48,796 nucleotides of DNA from Gammaproteobacteria bacterium (lineage in GTDB: Bacteria; Pseudomonadota; Gammaproteobacteria; UBA6186; Azoamicaceae): contig JABDCL010000006.1 in assembly GCA_013288135.1 (NCBI GenBank), positions 36,716-85,511 on the forward strand, written 5' to 3'. Below the pieces are notes generated by a model. It searched no databases, was not told the origin of the DNA, and was given only the letters and a program-made list of their open reading frames with translations. Positions 17,412-24,190 of this stretch are shown here, in pieces (the stretch's first letter is position 1; every line of letters begins with the position of its first letter). Position numbers and translations under genes: made by a program.

Positions 17412-17441
17412 ACTATAAGTTCAACAACTTAAGTTTGTCAA
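17412..17441 (-). promoter_or_regulatory. Sigma-70 promoter of the mra/dcw cluster
   Basis: On the minus strand, TTGACA (17441-17436) is separated by 18 bp from TATAGT (17417-17412). This is a perfect -35 and a 5/6 -10. Transcription would start near 17405, just before the MraZ boxes, and give a leader of about 50 nt to the mraZ GTG. Confidence 0.8.
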
Positions 17442-17473
17442 GAAAAGTAACATGTTTAATTAACTTAATTAAG

Positions 17474-17486
17474 GGTGTCTGACACC
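17474..17486. repeat. Repeat E (GGTGTCTGACACC), copy 1
   Basis: A 13-bp palindrome, GGTGTC-T-GACACC, located between the dcw promoter and the parA region. Two more copies occur about 250 bp away. The outer GGTGTC/GACACC matches the ends of element D. Confidence 0.85.
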
Positions 17487-17660
17487 AACAATGGTAATAG
17501 GTCCCCTTACTATACCTATGTCTCGATCTATACAGAGGGAATTAATTGATTTAAGATACAAGCACATCGAAATACACAATTTTATTGGGGTTGTTATCCT
17601 AAAAAATTGCGTACTCAAACACATACATATAAATACTTAAGTATAATTAGGAGGAATAAA

Positions 17661-17714
17661 ATGTCATATTCTGCTCATCAAATTGCTGCTGCTCTGTCCT
17701 CTTTTGGTGTCTGA
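17661..17714 (+). other. 17-codon open frame with strong SD, ended by repeat E
   Basis: The ATG at 17661 follows AGGAGGA with 5-nt spacing, a better ribosome site than most genes here. The frame reads MSYSAHQIAAALSSF and then GV and a TGA that both come from repeat E at 17706. It may be the 5' remnant of a gene cut off by the repeat, or a leader peptide. No downstream continuation was recognised. Confidence 0.3.
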
Positions 17715-17778
17715 CACCGGTCCGCTCTATCATCAATCATAAGTTTGGGATCAACACGGTGTCTGACACCGGTCCGCT
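17706..17778. repeat. Repeat E copies 2 and 3, with shared flank
   Basis: The 21-bp string GGTGTCTGACACC plus GGTCCGCT occurs at 17706-17726 and again at 17758-17778 as a direct repeat with 52-bp period. The second copy lies in the 3' end of parA and encodes SGPVSDT of its C-terminus. Confidence 0.88.
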
Positions 17779-18714
17779 GTCAACAACAATTGGAATAATT
17801 TCTAATAATTCTTGCGTCAATGAATCGACATCTTGTTTTGCATAGGTAGATTTAATAACATCAAAGATCGAACGATTATTCGCTGTTGCATTGGGAATTT
17901 CATTCGATAAACGAATAAAACTTTTTAAAAATCGATTTTGATATTTGGGTTGTCTTTTTAAACGTTGCAACGTTTCTTGAGACAATAGACTTCTGGCATC
18001 AAACTTATTCAAGATTATTCCTAAAGAAATCTCAATACCATAGTTTTCTTGTAATTCTCGGATAGATTGCTCAGTGACTTCTAATCCAGAGATCGCAAAT
18101 TTTTCTAAGGTAACAGGTGCTAAGATTTTATCCGCCGCAAGTGCTATGGCTGCTACCGATTGCCCCAAACTGGGAGGACAATCCACAATAATTAAATCAT
18201 ACTGTGATTTTAAGTGTTGAAAGGGAATTCGATAAACGGTTTCTAATGATAATTTTTTTAATCGAATGGCTTCATCTAACATGGCATTTTCAATACGACT
18301 GGGAATGAGATCAATTCTTTCCGCAACGTTCACGATACAATCTTGTAAATTATAACCTTCTAACAGACTGTCAACCATCACCGGGATTGTCTCAGCATTT
18401 TGATTAAAGGCATTTGTTAAATTGCCTTGCTGATCCATATCAATGCACAATACTTTTGCACCATAAAGACTCGCCCGAACAGCAACCTCATAGACAAGTG
18501 AGGTTTTACCCGTTCCGCCTTTGACAATTTGAAAAGCAATCACTTTGGGATCAAAATGATATTGAAATATTCTCTGTGCCGATCTTGCCCCAAAATAAAT
18601 CTGATTTTGAGATTTTGAATAGGACAGAGCATATTCCTGTAACTTAAGATGCACCCAAGCCTCACTTTGACCTAAAGCCCGCGCTGCATCCATTGCTGTC
18701 ATCTTAGGATTCAT
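17737..18714 (-). CDS. ParA-family ATPase with N-terminal helix-turn-helix
   Basis: A 325-residue Walker-type ATPase. Residues about 1-45 (KMTAMDAARALGQSEAWVHLKLQE) look like a helix-turn-helix, as in plasmid-type ParA/SopA proteins. The deviant Walker A is IVKGGTGKTSLVYE near residue 66. Switch motifs IDMDQQGNLT and IVDCPPSLGQS follow, and then LAPVTLEKFAISGL. Such proteins segregate plasmids or chromosomes or position other cargo. There is no parB next to it and no parS-like repeats that I can see, so its partner is unknown. It may be a plasmid-derived orphan. The last residues (SGPVSDTVLIPNL) are partly translated from repeat E. The SD is weak. Confidence 0.85.
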   Translation of the reverse strand: MNPKMTAMDAARALGQSEAWVHLKLQEYALSYSKSQNQIYFGARSAQRIFQYHFDPKVIAFQIVKGGTGKTSLVYEVAVRASLYGAKVLCIDMDQQGNLTNAFNQNAETIPVMVDSLLEGYNLQDCIVNVAERIDLIPSRIENAMLDEAIRLKKLSLETVYRIPFQHLKSQYDLIIVDCPPSLGQSVAAIALAADKILAPVTLEKFAISGLEVTEQSIRELQENYGIEISLGIILNKFDARSLLSQETLQRLKRQPKYQNRFLKSFIRLSNEIPNATANNRSIFDVIKSTYAKQDVDSLTQELLEIIPIVVDSGPVSDTVLIPNL

Positions 18715-18767
18715 ATGATCTATATAGCCAAGAGTTCTTAGATTTTCCTGTTATCCAGAAAATGAAC

Positions 18768-19115
18768 TTAAATTTGCTCGTCGGCTGTAAAGCTTTCCCC
18801 ACAACCACACTCTCCTTTTATATTTGGATTATTGAATTTCAAATAGGCATTTAATCCTTGTTGAACACAATCAATTTCTGTCCCTTTCAAAAAAGAAAGG
18901 CTTTTTTGATCGACAATAACCTGCACACCTGCTGTTTCAAATTTTTGATCATCATTTTTGATCTCTAAGGCAAATTCTATAACATAAGCCATACCTGAAC
19001 ATCCAGCATTTTTCACCCCAAATCGAATACCCAATGCTTTCTTTTGAGATTGTAGCATTTTTTGAAAGTGGGCAACGGCAGTATTGGTTAGAGTAATAGA
19101 TTGTTGTTGATTCAT
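18768..19115 (-). CDS. iscA: HesB/IscA-type iron-sulfur carrier
   Basis: A 115-residue A-type Fe-S carrier. The three conserved Cys are present: NAGCSGMAY near residue 38 and ECGCGESF near 101-107. It receives or carries Fe-S clusters to apo-proteins. It is directly coupled to the cysteine desulfurase gene (ATGA overlap, 4 nt), which supports an Isc role. No iscU, hscBA or fdx is adjacent, so the symbol is assigned by family and context. Confidence 0.85.
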   Translation of the reverse strand: MNQQQSITLTNTAVAHFQKMLQSQKKALGIRFGVKNAGCSGMAYVIEFALEIKNDDQKFETAGVQVIVDQKSLSFLKGTEIDCVQQGLNAYLKFNNPNIKGECGCGESFTADEQI

Positions 19116-20251
19116 TGATAAGCTCCTTGAATGATCTGAATGGCCTGCTCAATCTCTTGCTCTGTGGTATAACGCCCAATGGAAAATCGAATTGAACAAT
19201 TAGCCGCCTCATCGCTTAAACCCATTGCCTTCAAAATGTGGGAAGGTTCTTCAGTTCCCACATTGCAAGCTGAGGCGGTAGAAAGCGCCAAGGTGCTCAA
19301 TTGTGCAAGCAAAGTTTTACGATCTCTCTGATTAAAGCAAACATTCAATATACCCGCTGTTCGATATTCAGGGTGACCATTTAAACTGACTCCTGCTAAA
19401 CCTTGAATACCTTGCCATAATTGTTTTCTCAGTTTTTGAATGCGTGATATTTCATCACTCATTACCTCGGCAGCCATGTGACAGGCTTCCCCCATGCCCA
19501 CAATCTGATGTGTTGGTAAAGTACCAGGGCGTAAAGCACGTTCTTGCCCCCCCCCATACATAAGAGGTTGTAACCGCACACGAGGCCAATTGCCAATATA
19601 TAATGCACCAATGCCTTTAGGACCATAGATTTTATGTGCAGAAAAAGACATTAAATCTACTGCCAGGGTTTTTAAATTAATCGGAAGTTTGCCCAGACTT
19701 TGAACGGCATCAACATGAAAAAAGATTTCTCTCTCCCGTGTTATTTTTCCGATGGCTTCAATATCCTGAATGATCCCAGTTTCATTATTCACATGCATGA
19801 TAGAAACTAAAATTGTATCTGTTCTTAAAGCAGCGTCTAGCGTCTTCAAATCAATGCGTCCATCCGCATTGGGTTTTAAATAAGACACTTCGAACCCTTG
19901 TCCTTCTAAAAAACGACAAGTATCTAAAACAGAATTGTGTTCACTTTGTGAAGTCACAATATGTTTACCCTTTTGCTGATAATATTTGGCAACCCCTTGA
20001 ATCGCTAAATTATTGGCTTCAGTGGCTCCAGAGGTCCAAAGTAAACATCGGGGTTCGACTTGAATAAGACGCGCCACTTGCTCTCTGGCTTCTCCGACAA
20101 GCGCTTTAGCCTTTAAACCAAACTCATGTGTTGCTGAAGCCGGATTGCCAAAATCTCCTTCAAGAGAAAGGCAACTTTGCATTTTTGCAATCACTCGTTC
20201 ATCAGCAGGTGTTGTTGCAGCATAATCTAAATAAATCGGTTTTGAAGTCAT
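19112..20251 (-). CDS. iscS: Cysteine desulfurase, IscS/NifS family
   Basis: A PLP enzyme that takes sulfur from L-cysteine for Fe-S clusters and tRNA thiolation. Evidence: N-terminal YLDYAATTPADERV, SGATEANNLAIQG, HVDAVQSLG, the PLP-lysine block SFSAHKIYGPKGIGALYI, and the active-site Cys in STASACNVGTEEPSHIL. It has 379 residues, a little shorter than E. coli IscS (404), mainly at the C-terminus. The start ATG is 8 bp after trmJ, and the stop overlaps the iscA start, so trmJ-iscS-iscA looks like one operon. Confidence 0.9.
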   Translation of the reverse strand: MTSKPIYLDYAATTPADERVIAKMQSCLSLEGDFGNPASATHEFGLKAKALVGEAREQVARLIQVEPRCLLWTSGATEANNLAIQGVAKYYQQKGKHIVTSQSEHNSVLDTCRFLEGQGFEVSYLKPNADGRIDLKTLDAALRTDTILVSIMHVNNETGIIQDIEAIGKITREREIFFHVDAVQSLGKLPINLKTLAVDLMSFSAHKIYGPKGIGALYIGNWPRVRLQPLMYGGGQERALRPGTLPTHQIVGMGEACHMAAEVMSDEISRIQKLRKQLWQGIQGLAGVSLNGHPEYRTAGILNVCFNQRDRKTLLAQLSTLALSTASACNVGTEEPSHILKAMGLSDEAANCSIRFSIGRYTTEQEIEQAIQIIQGAYQ

Positions 20252-20259
20252 AAAATCAA

Positions 20260-21009
20260 CTATACCTGTTTTTGAGTTGCCGTCAAGATCCCTCTTAAGA
20301 TATTCAGTTCAACCTTATCGGGTCTCGCTCGATTATATAAACGACGAAGACGGGACATTAGCTGCCCTGGGATCTTAGGATCTAAGAAATTGATGTTCAC
20401 CAGGGTTTCTTCTAAATGCGTGTAGAAGCTCTGCATTTCGGCTGCTGTGGCAAATTGATCAGTTTTTAAGGGAGTCGTCTCTGTTTTTAACGGGACCCTG
20501 AAAGGCGAAAATTTTTCTTGAAAAGCCATTTGGATTTCATAACATACGACTTGTACCGCTTGAGCCAAATTGAGTGAAGCATACGCCTGGTTTGCTGGAA
20601 TAAAAAGTTGAGCATGACACCTTTGTAATTCTTCATTTAAAAGACCCGTTTGTTCCGAACCAAATAATACAGCGACTTCATGCTCTGGATTATCCTGTAA
20701 TTCTGAGACTATACGAGTTCCTGCACTTCGAGCGTTAATGACTGGCCAAGAAAGCCGCCGCTCTCTGGCACTTGCCCCTAGAACTAAACGGACATCTTCT
20801 ATTGCTTCTTCTAAGGTTTTTACAACTCGGGCTTTCGCTAAAATGTCATCTGCCCCACTTGCCAAAGCAATGGCTTCATTGGATGGGAATTTTTTAGGTG
20901 CAACTAAACAGAGATTCTCTAACCCCATATTTTTCATGGCGCGAGCAGTTGCTCCGATATTGCCGGGATGAGAAGTATGCAGCAAAATGATCCTAATACG
21001 GTTTAACAT
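20260..21009 (-). CDS. trmJ: tRNA (cytidine/uridine-2'-O-)-methyltransferase TrmJ
   Basis: A 249-residue SPOUT methyltransferase that 2'-O-methylates position 32 of tRNAs. Family markers: IILLHTSHPGNIGATARAMKNMGL at the N-terminus, ALASGADDIL, VAVLFGSEQTGLLNEEL, and the knot block ANQAYASLNLAQAVQVVCYEI. The C-terminal extension with MSRLRRLYNRARP is typical of TrmJ. In E. coli it lies just before iscR-iscS; here it directly precedes iscS. No SD is seen before the ATG, and the start is 20 bp from a divergent gene. Confidence 0.93.
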   Translation of the reverse strand: MLNRIRIILLHTSHPGNIGATARAMKNMGLENLCLVAPKKFPSNEAIALASGADDILAKARVVKTLEEAIEDVRLVLGASARERRLSWPVINARSAGTRIVSELQDNPEHEVAVLFGSEQTGLLNEELQRCHAQLFIPANQAYASLNLAQAVQVVCYEIQMAFQEKFSPFRVPLKTETTPLKTDQFATAAEMQSFYTHLEETLVNINFLDPKIPGQLMSRLRRLYNRARPDKVELNILRGILTATQKQV

Positions 21010-21029
21010 TTTGGTATAATATCAAATTT
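21010..21029 (+). promoter_or_regulatory. Shared, near-leaderless divergent promoter of trmJ and the EamA gene
   Basis: The 20-bp gap holds TGGTATAAT (21012-21020), an extended -10 for the plus strand. Transcription would begin about 3 nt before the ATG at 21030. The reverse complement reads GATATTATACC, so a TATTAT-like -10 also serves trmJ on the minus strand. Neither gene shows an SD, so both mRNAs would be leaderless or nearly so. Confidence 0.55.
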
Positions 21030-21938
21030 ATGCGCTTACATGCTTTAGTTCTATTACTCTGTGCTCTATATGGGTCCGTTTTTGCTTTTGGCAAACTTAC
21101 CCTGGAGTATGCGCCACCTGTATTTATTACAGCAGCACGTATGTTATTAGCTGGCTTTCTATTACTGGGCTATCAATTTCTATTTCGCCGTAAACACTTC
21201 ATCCTAAAAACTAAGCATTTATGGCCTATGATTGTGATTGGATGTACCAATGTCTATCTCACGAATGTCCTAGAGTACTGGGGACTACAATTCATGGAAG
21301 CTGGGAAAGCCTGTTTTATTTATAGTTTTTCCCCAATTGCGACAGCCATTTTATCTTATCTCTGGTTCAATGAAAAAGTCACCCTCAAAAAATGGATGGG
21401 GCTCTCTATCGGTGTTTTAGGATTTATACCCATTCTTATTGTCCATTCTCGTGCCGAGGATAACTCCGGATATTTTTTATTTCTTTCTTATGCCGAACTG
21501 GCCATTTTAGGAGCAGCCATTGCAACTGCCATCGGATGGATTGTGATGCGACAGGTCGTTAAAAAACATGCTTATTCCTCAGTAATGGCTAATGGCAGCA
21601 GTATGTTAATCGGCGGCACTCTGGCGCTGATACACTCTTTTATCGTTGAAGACTGGTCTCCTACACCCATTACCGATTTAGAGCCTTTCCTAGGGTGGTT
21701 TTTACTGTTAACTCTGATCTCAAATTTAATCGCTTACAACTTAAATACCGTTCTTTTGCGGCACTATACAGCGACTTATTTGTCATTTGCAGGGCTTTCT
21801 CAACCTTTTTTTGCTGCCCTATTCGGTTGGATTTTCTTAGCAGAAGTCATGTCCAGTTATTTTTGGTTATCGGTATTTGCTGTTTCTATTGGATTATACA
21901 TTTATTACCAAGAAGAACTCATTACCAAGAAGAACTAA
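21030..21938 (+). CDS. EamA (DMT) family transporter
   Basis: A 302-residue inner membrane protein with about ten hydrophobic segments arranged as two EamA halves. Examples are LVLLLCALYGSVFAFGKL at the N-terminus and LGWFLLLTLISNLIAYNLN near residue 230. The internal motif YWGLQFMEAGKACFIYSFSPIATAILSYL is typical of drug/metabolite exporters. The substrate is not predictable. It is the first plus-strand gene after the dcw/isc block and is followed by repeats B6 and A6. Confidence 0.85.
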   Translation: MRLHALVLLLCALYGSVFAFGKLTLEYAPPVFITAARMLLAGFLLLGYQFLFRRKHFILKTKHLWPMIVIGCTNVYLTNVLEYWGLQFMEAGKACFIYSFSPIATAILSYLWFNEKVTLKKWMGLSIGVLGFIPILIVHSRAEDNSGYFLFLSYAELAILGAAIATAIGWIVMRQVVKKHAYSSVMANGSSMLIGGTLALIHSFIVEDWSPTPITDLEPFLGWFLLLTLISNLIAYNLNTVLLRHYTATYLSFAGLSQPFFAALFGWIFLAEVMSSYFWLSVFAVSIGLYIYYQEELITKKN

Positions 21939-21980
21939 AAAATGATAGAATGATAATCCTTAACAACCCTCAAGTTCGTT

Positions 21981-22035
21981 GGGTCGGCACAGAGACCGAC
22001 CCCTACAATGAAAAAGGGGGGTTAGGGGGGATTTT
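21981..22035. repeat. Composite B6+A6 repeat between EamA gene and suhB
   Basis: B6 (21981-22006, GGGTCGGCACAGAGACCGAC) is joined to a left-truncated A copy (22007-22035). The same junction type occurs at 8426-8482, so B followed by truncated A behaves as one mobile unit. It is intergenic; suhB starts at 22063. Confidence 0.88.
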
Positions 22036-22062
22036 AACTTTATTTGGTTTTCTTTCTAAAAT

Positions 22063-22845
22063 ATGCATCCATATTTAAACATTGCAATTAAAGCAGCGCG
22101 AAGTGCCGGTAAAATTATTAGTCGGCATCTTGAAAATGTCGATAATCTTAAAATTTACGAAAAAGGATTAAATGATTTCGTCACCTTAGTGGATAAAGCC
22201 GCTGAAGAAGAAATCATTGCAATTATTCAAAAAGCCTACCCCAATCACAGCATTTTAGGCGAAGAAACAGGTTATCACGAAGGAGATGAATTCGTTTGGG
22301 TTATTGATCCTCTGGATGGCACCATGAATTTTCTGCATGGCTTCCCTCACTTTGCAGTTTCCATTGGCATTAAACAAAAAGATCAACTGGAACATGCTGT
22401 AATATTTGACCCCATCAACAATGAATTATTTACTGCCAGCCGAGGGGCTGGTGCACAATTAAATGATCGCCGTCTTCGAGTATCCAAACAATTGGGACTA
22501 GAAAGAGCTTTAATTGGTGCTTCTTTTCCTTTTCACGATCGAGAAGCCAAATTTGATGCATATTTAAAGCTCTTTAAAAAAGTCTATCTGCAATGTGGTG
22601 ATGTTCGAAAAACTGGATCTGCAGCACTCAATTTAGCCTATGTTGCAGCAGGACGTTTGGATGGCTGTTGGGAAACTGGTGTAAAAGAATGGGATATTGC
22701 TGCGGGAGCGCTCTTGGTCAAAGAAGCGGGCGGATTTATTTCAGATTTTAAAAATGAAGATAATTACTTAAAAAATGGTAATGTTGTTGCAGGGACACGT
22801 AAAGTACATATGGCTTTATTAAAAATCATTGAAGAACAGATTTGA
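22063..22845 (+). CDS. suhB: Inositol monophosphatase family protein (SuhB-like)
   Basis: A 260-residue Mg-dependent phosphatase of the IMPase family. Metal and catalytic motifs: GEETGYHE near residue 65, WVIDPLDGTMNFLHGFPHFAVSI near 83-105, and WETGVKEWDIAAGALLVKEAGG near 205. E. coli SuhB (267 residues) acts on inositol phosphate and also takes part in rRNA transcription complexes. The N-terminus (MHPYLNIAIKAARSAGKII) is typical. No strong SD is visible; the upstream sequence is repeat A6. Confidence 0.88.
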   Translation: MHPYLNIAIKAARSAGKIISRHLENVDNLKIYEKGLNDFVTLVDKAAEEEIIAIIQKAYPNHSILGEETGYHEGDEFVWVIDPLDGTMNFLHGFPHFAVSIGIKQKDQLEHAVIFDPINNELFTASRGAGAQLNDRRLRVSKQLGLERALIGASFPFHDREAKFDAYLKLFKKVYLQCGDVRKTGSAALNLAYVAAGRLDGCWETGVKEWDIAAGALLVKEAGGFISDFKNEDNYLKNGNVVAGTRKVHMALLKIIEEQI

Positions 22846-22856
22846 AGTCCTTAGTC

Positions 22857-22896
22857 AAAATCCCCCCTAACCCCCCTTTTTCAAAGTGGGGAATTG
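22857..22896. repeat. Repeat A7 downstream of suhB
   Basis: A full A copy, inverted relative to A1, starts 12 bp after the suhB stop. It sits between suhB (plus strand) and the convergent GNAT gene (minus strand), so the hairpin could help end transcription from both sides. Confidence 0.9.
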
Positions 22897-22977
22897 GAAC
22901 ATCACATCATTAACCCCATCTACTTCTCCTAGAACACACCCCTTAATAATTATGAAAAATATAGATGTAACAGTTGG

Positions 22978-23526
22978 CTATAAAAACACTTCTGTCTGTT
23001 GCATGGTTTTTTTCCGATCTGAAACCAAAAGAGAAACAGTTTTGACAGGCAATATTAGCTTTAAAGGATTCATAGGTAACGGAGAAAATCCGTATTTTAA
23101 ATAAAAACTTTTGGCCATTTCATGTTTAGCATCTACAAAAATTAAACGAATGCCAATTTCTGTAGCAACACTCAAAATTCGATGTAGCGCATTAAACAAT
23201 AAGCATCCACCAAATCCTTGTCCTTGCATAGAACAATCAACTGCCAAACGACCAATACGAATGGCAGGTATTGGATATTTTGGTAATCCTCTCTGGGCTT
23301 TTTTAGGCAGTTCAAATAATTCAAGATGTGCAGAACTTAAAGTATAATATCCAATGACCTTATTAGCTAACAATGCAACCCATGCTCGAGAGAGACCTCG
23401 TTCCCCATTTTCTAATGCAAATTTTTTGAGATACTCATCTAAAGCTGGCTCACCTGAATAAAAATCAACCCAATTATGCTCAATAGAAATAGGAAAAATT
23501 TGAATTTGATTTGCACTAAACGCCAT
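22978..23526 (-). CDS. GNAT acetyltransferase, probable TacT/AtaT-type toxin
   Basis: A 182-residue GNAT-fold protein. It contains PAIRIGRLAVDCSMQGQGFGGCLL (acetyl-CoA loop QGQGFGG) and the conserved Tyr in SFYLKYGFSPLP. Paired with a DUF1778 protein, such enzymes acetylate the amino group of aminoacyl-tRNAs and block translation. The layout here, antitoxin first then toxin on the same strand with a 58-bp gap, matches that type II toxin-antitoxin class. I start at the ATG at 23526 (MAFSANQ), preceded by GGAAGAAG. An in-frame TTG four codons upstream is less likely. Aminoacyl-tRNA as target is inferred from family, not shown. Confidence 0.85.
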   Translation of the reverse strand: MAFSANQIQIFPISIEHNWVDFYSGEPALDEYLKKFALENGERGLSRAWVALLANKVIGYYTLSSAHLELFELPKKAQRGLPKYPIPAIRIGRLAVDCSMQGQGFGGCLLFNALHRILSVATEIGIRLIFVDAKHEMAKSFYLKYGFSPLPMNPLKLILPVKTVSLLVSDRKKTMQQTEVFL

Positions 23527-23584
23527 TCTTCTTCCCAATTATTAGATACCAAAATGCGATGGACAGGATATCAGAAATGTCATT

Positions 23585-23947
23585 TTATTCAAGCCCCAGC
23601 TGTTGATGAAGCTTAGCAGCTTTGCGCAGAGCAGCATTTGGTTTTGACGGCTTGTCTAATAAAGAAACAACAAATTGCCAATCCGCATTAGACAAAACCA
23701 AGCGTTCATATTCTTCAATAAGTTGAATAGAACGTTCTCGAACTGTGGACACAATATAATTTGTAAGATTTTGATTACCAGAAAGTGTAGCCGCTTTTAA
23801 AAAGAGATTTTTTAATTCTGAATTTAAGCGTAAATCAATCCTATTATTTTGATTAATAACAAGTTTCTTTTTTATAGTTTTACTCTGCTTAATAGAATTT
23901 TTGGGGTTATTTTCCTTGGATATTTTGTGTATTGCTGTCATAACCAT
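23585..23947 (-). CDS. DUF1778 antitoxin (TacA-like)
   Basis: A 120-residue protein. A ribbon-helix-helix region NRIDLRLNSELKNLFLKAATLSG lies near residues 35-57, with the N-terminal 30 residues basic and Lys-rich. The C-terminal part (ADWQFVVSLLDKPSKPNAALRKAAKLHQQLGLE) is the segment that wraps the GNAT toxin in TacAT complexes. The start at 23947 has a GGTGGG SD; a second Met two codons later is possible. It is expected to repress its own promoter together with the toxin, through the palindrome at 23978-23996. Confidence 0.85.
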   Translation of the reverse strand: MVMTAIHKISKENNPKNSIKQSKTIKKKLVINQNNRIDLRLNSELKNLFLKAATLSGNQNLTNYIVSTVRERSIQLIEEYERLVLSNADWQFVVSLLDKPSKPNAALRKAAKLHQQLGLE

Positions 23948-23964
23948 GTTCCCACCACAATAAG

Positions 23965-23996
23965 TTTATAATAGAGTGTACGGTATTATCCCGTAC
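23965..23996 (-). promoter_or_regulatory. Probable operator and promoter of the DUF1778/GNAT module
   Basis: GTACGG (23978-23983) and CCGTAC (23991-23996) form an inverted repeat with a 7-nt centre, 31 bp upstream of the antitoxin ATG. A TATTAT/TATAAA-like -10 (23965-23975, minus strand) lies next to it. Position and symmetry fit an autoregulatory operator for the RHH antitoxin. Confidence 0.6.
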
Positions 23997-24190
23997 GTTG
24001 CAAATACGCATTCCAGTTAAAAATCCAAAGGACAAAACACCTGTATAAAATCACAACCTTAAATTGGAATATCCTCTATCACATTGGATGAAAGCAATTT
24101 CTAAGTTAGCCTATCTGTTGAAACTAATGCGACGATGTGATATCATCCTAGATTAATTATTCATTAAAAAGATACAAGGGGTTGTTTTTT

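Larger units (their letters stand above)
17356..17736. other. 381-bp gap between mraZ and parA
   Basis: The gap contains the dcw promoter and MraZ boxes (17380-17441), three E repeats (17474-17486, 17706-17718 and the edge of 17758-17778), and a 17-codon frame with a strong SD at 17661-17714. I see no complete gene. The mix of promoter, repeats and a short frame ending in a repeat suggests a remodelled region, possibly a decayed gene. Confidence 0.6.

Noticed and set aside
18952-19212. 86-residue frame across the iscS/iscA junction
   Set aside because: Both underlying genes are clear; this is an alternative frame.
22886-23104. 72-residue plus-strand frame after suhB
   Set aside because: It is antisense to the GNAT gene and shows no start signal or domain.
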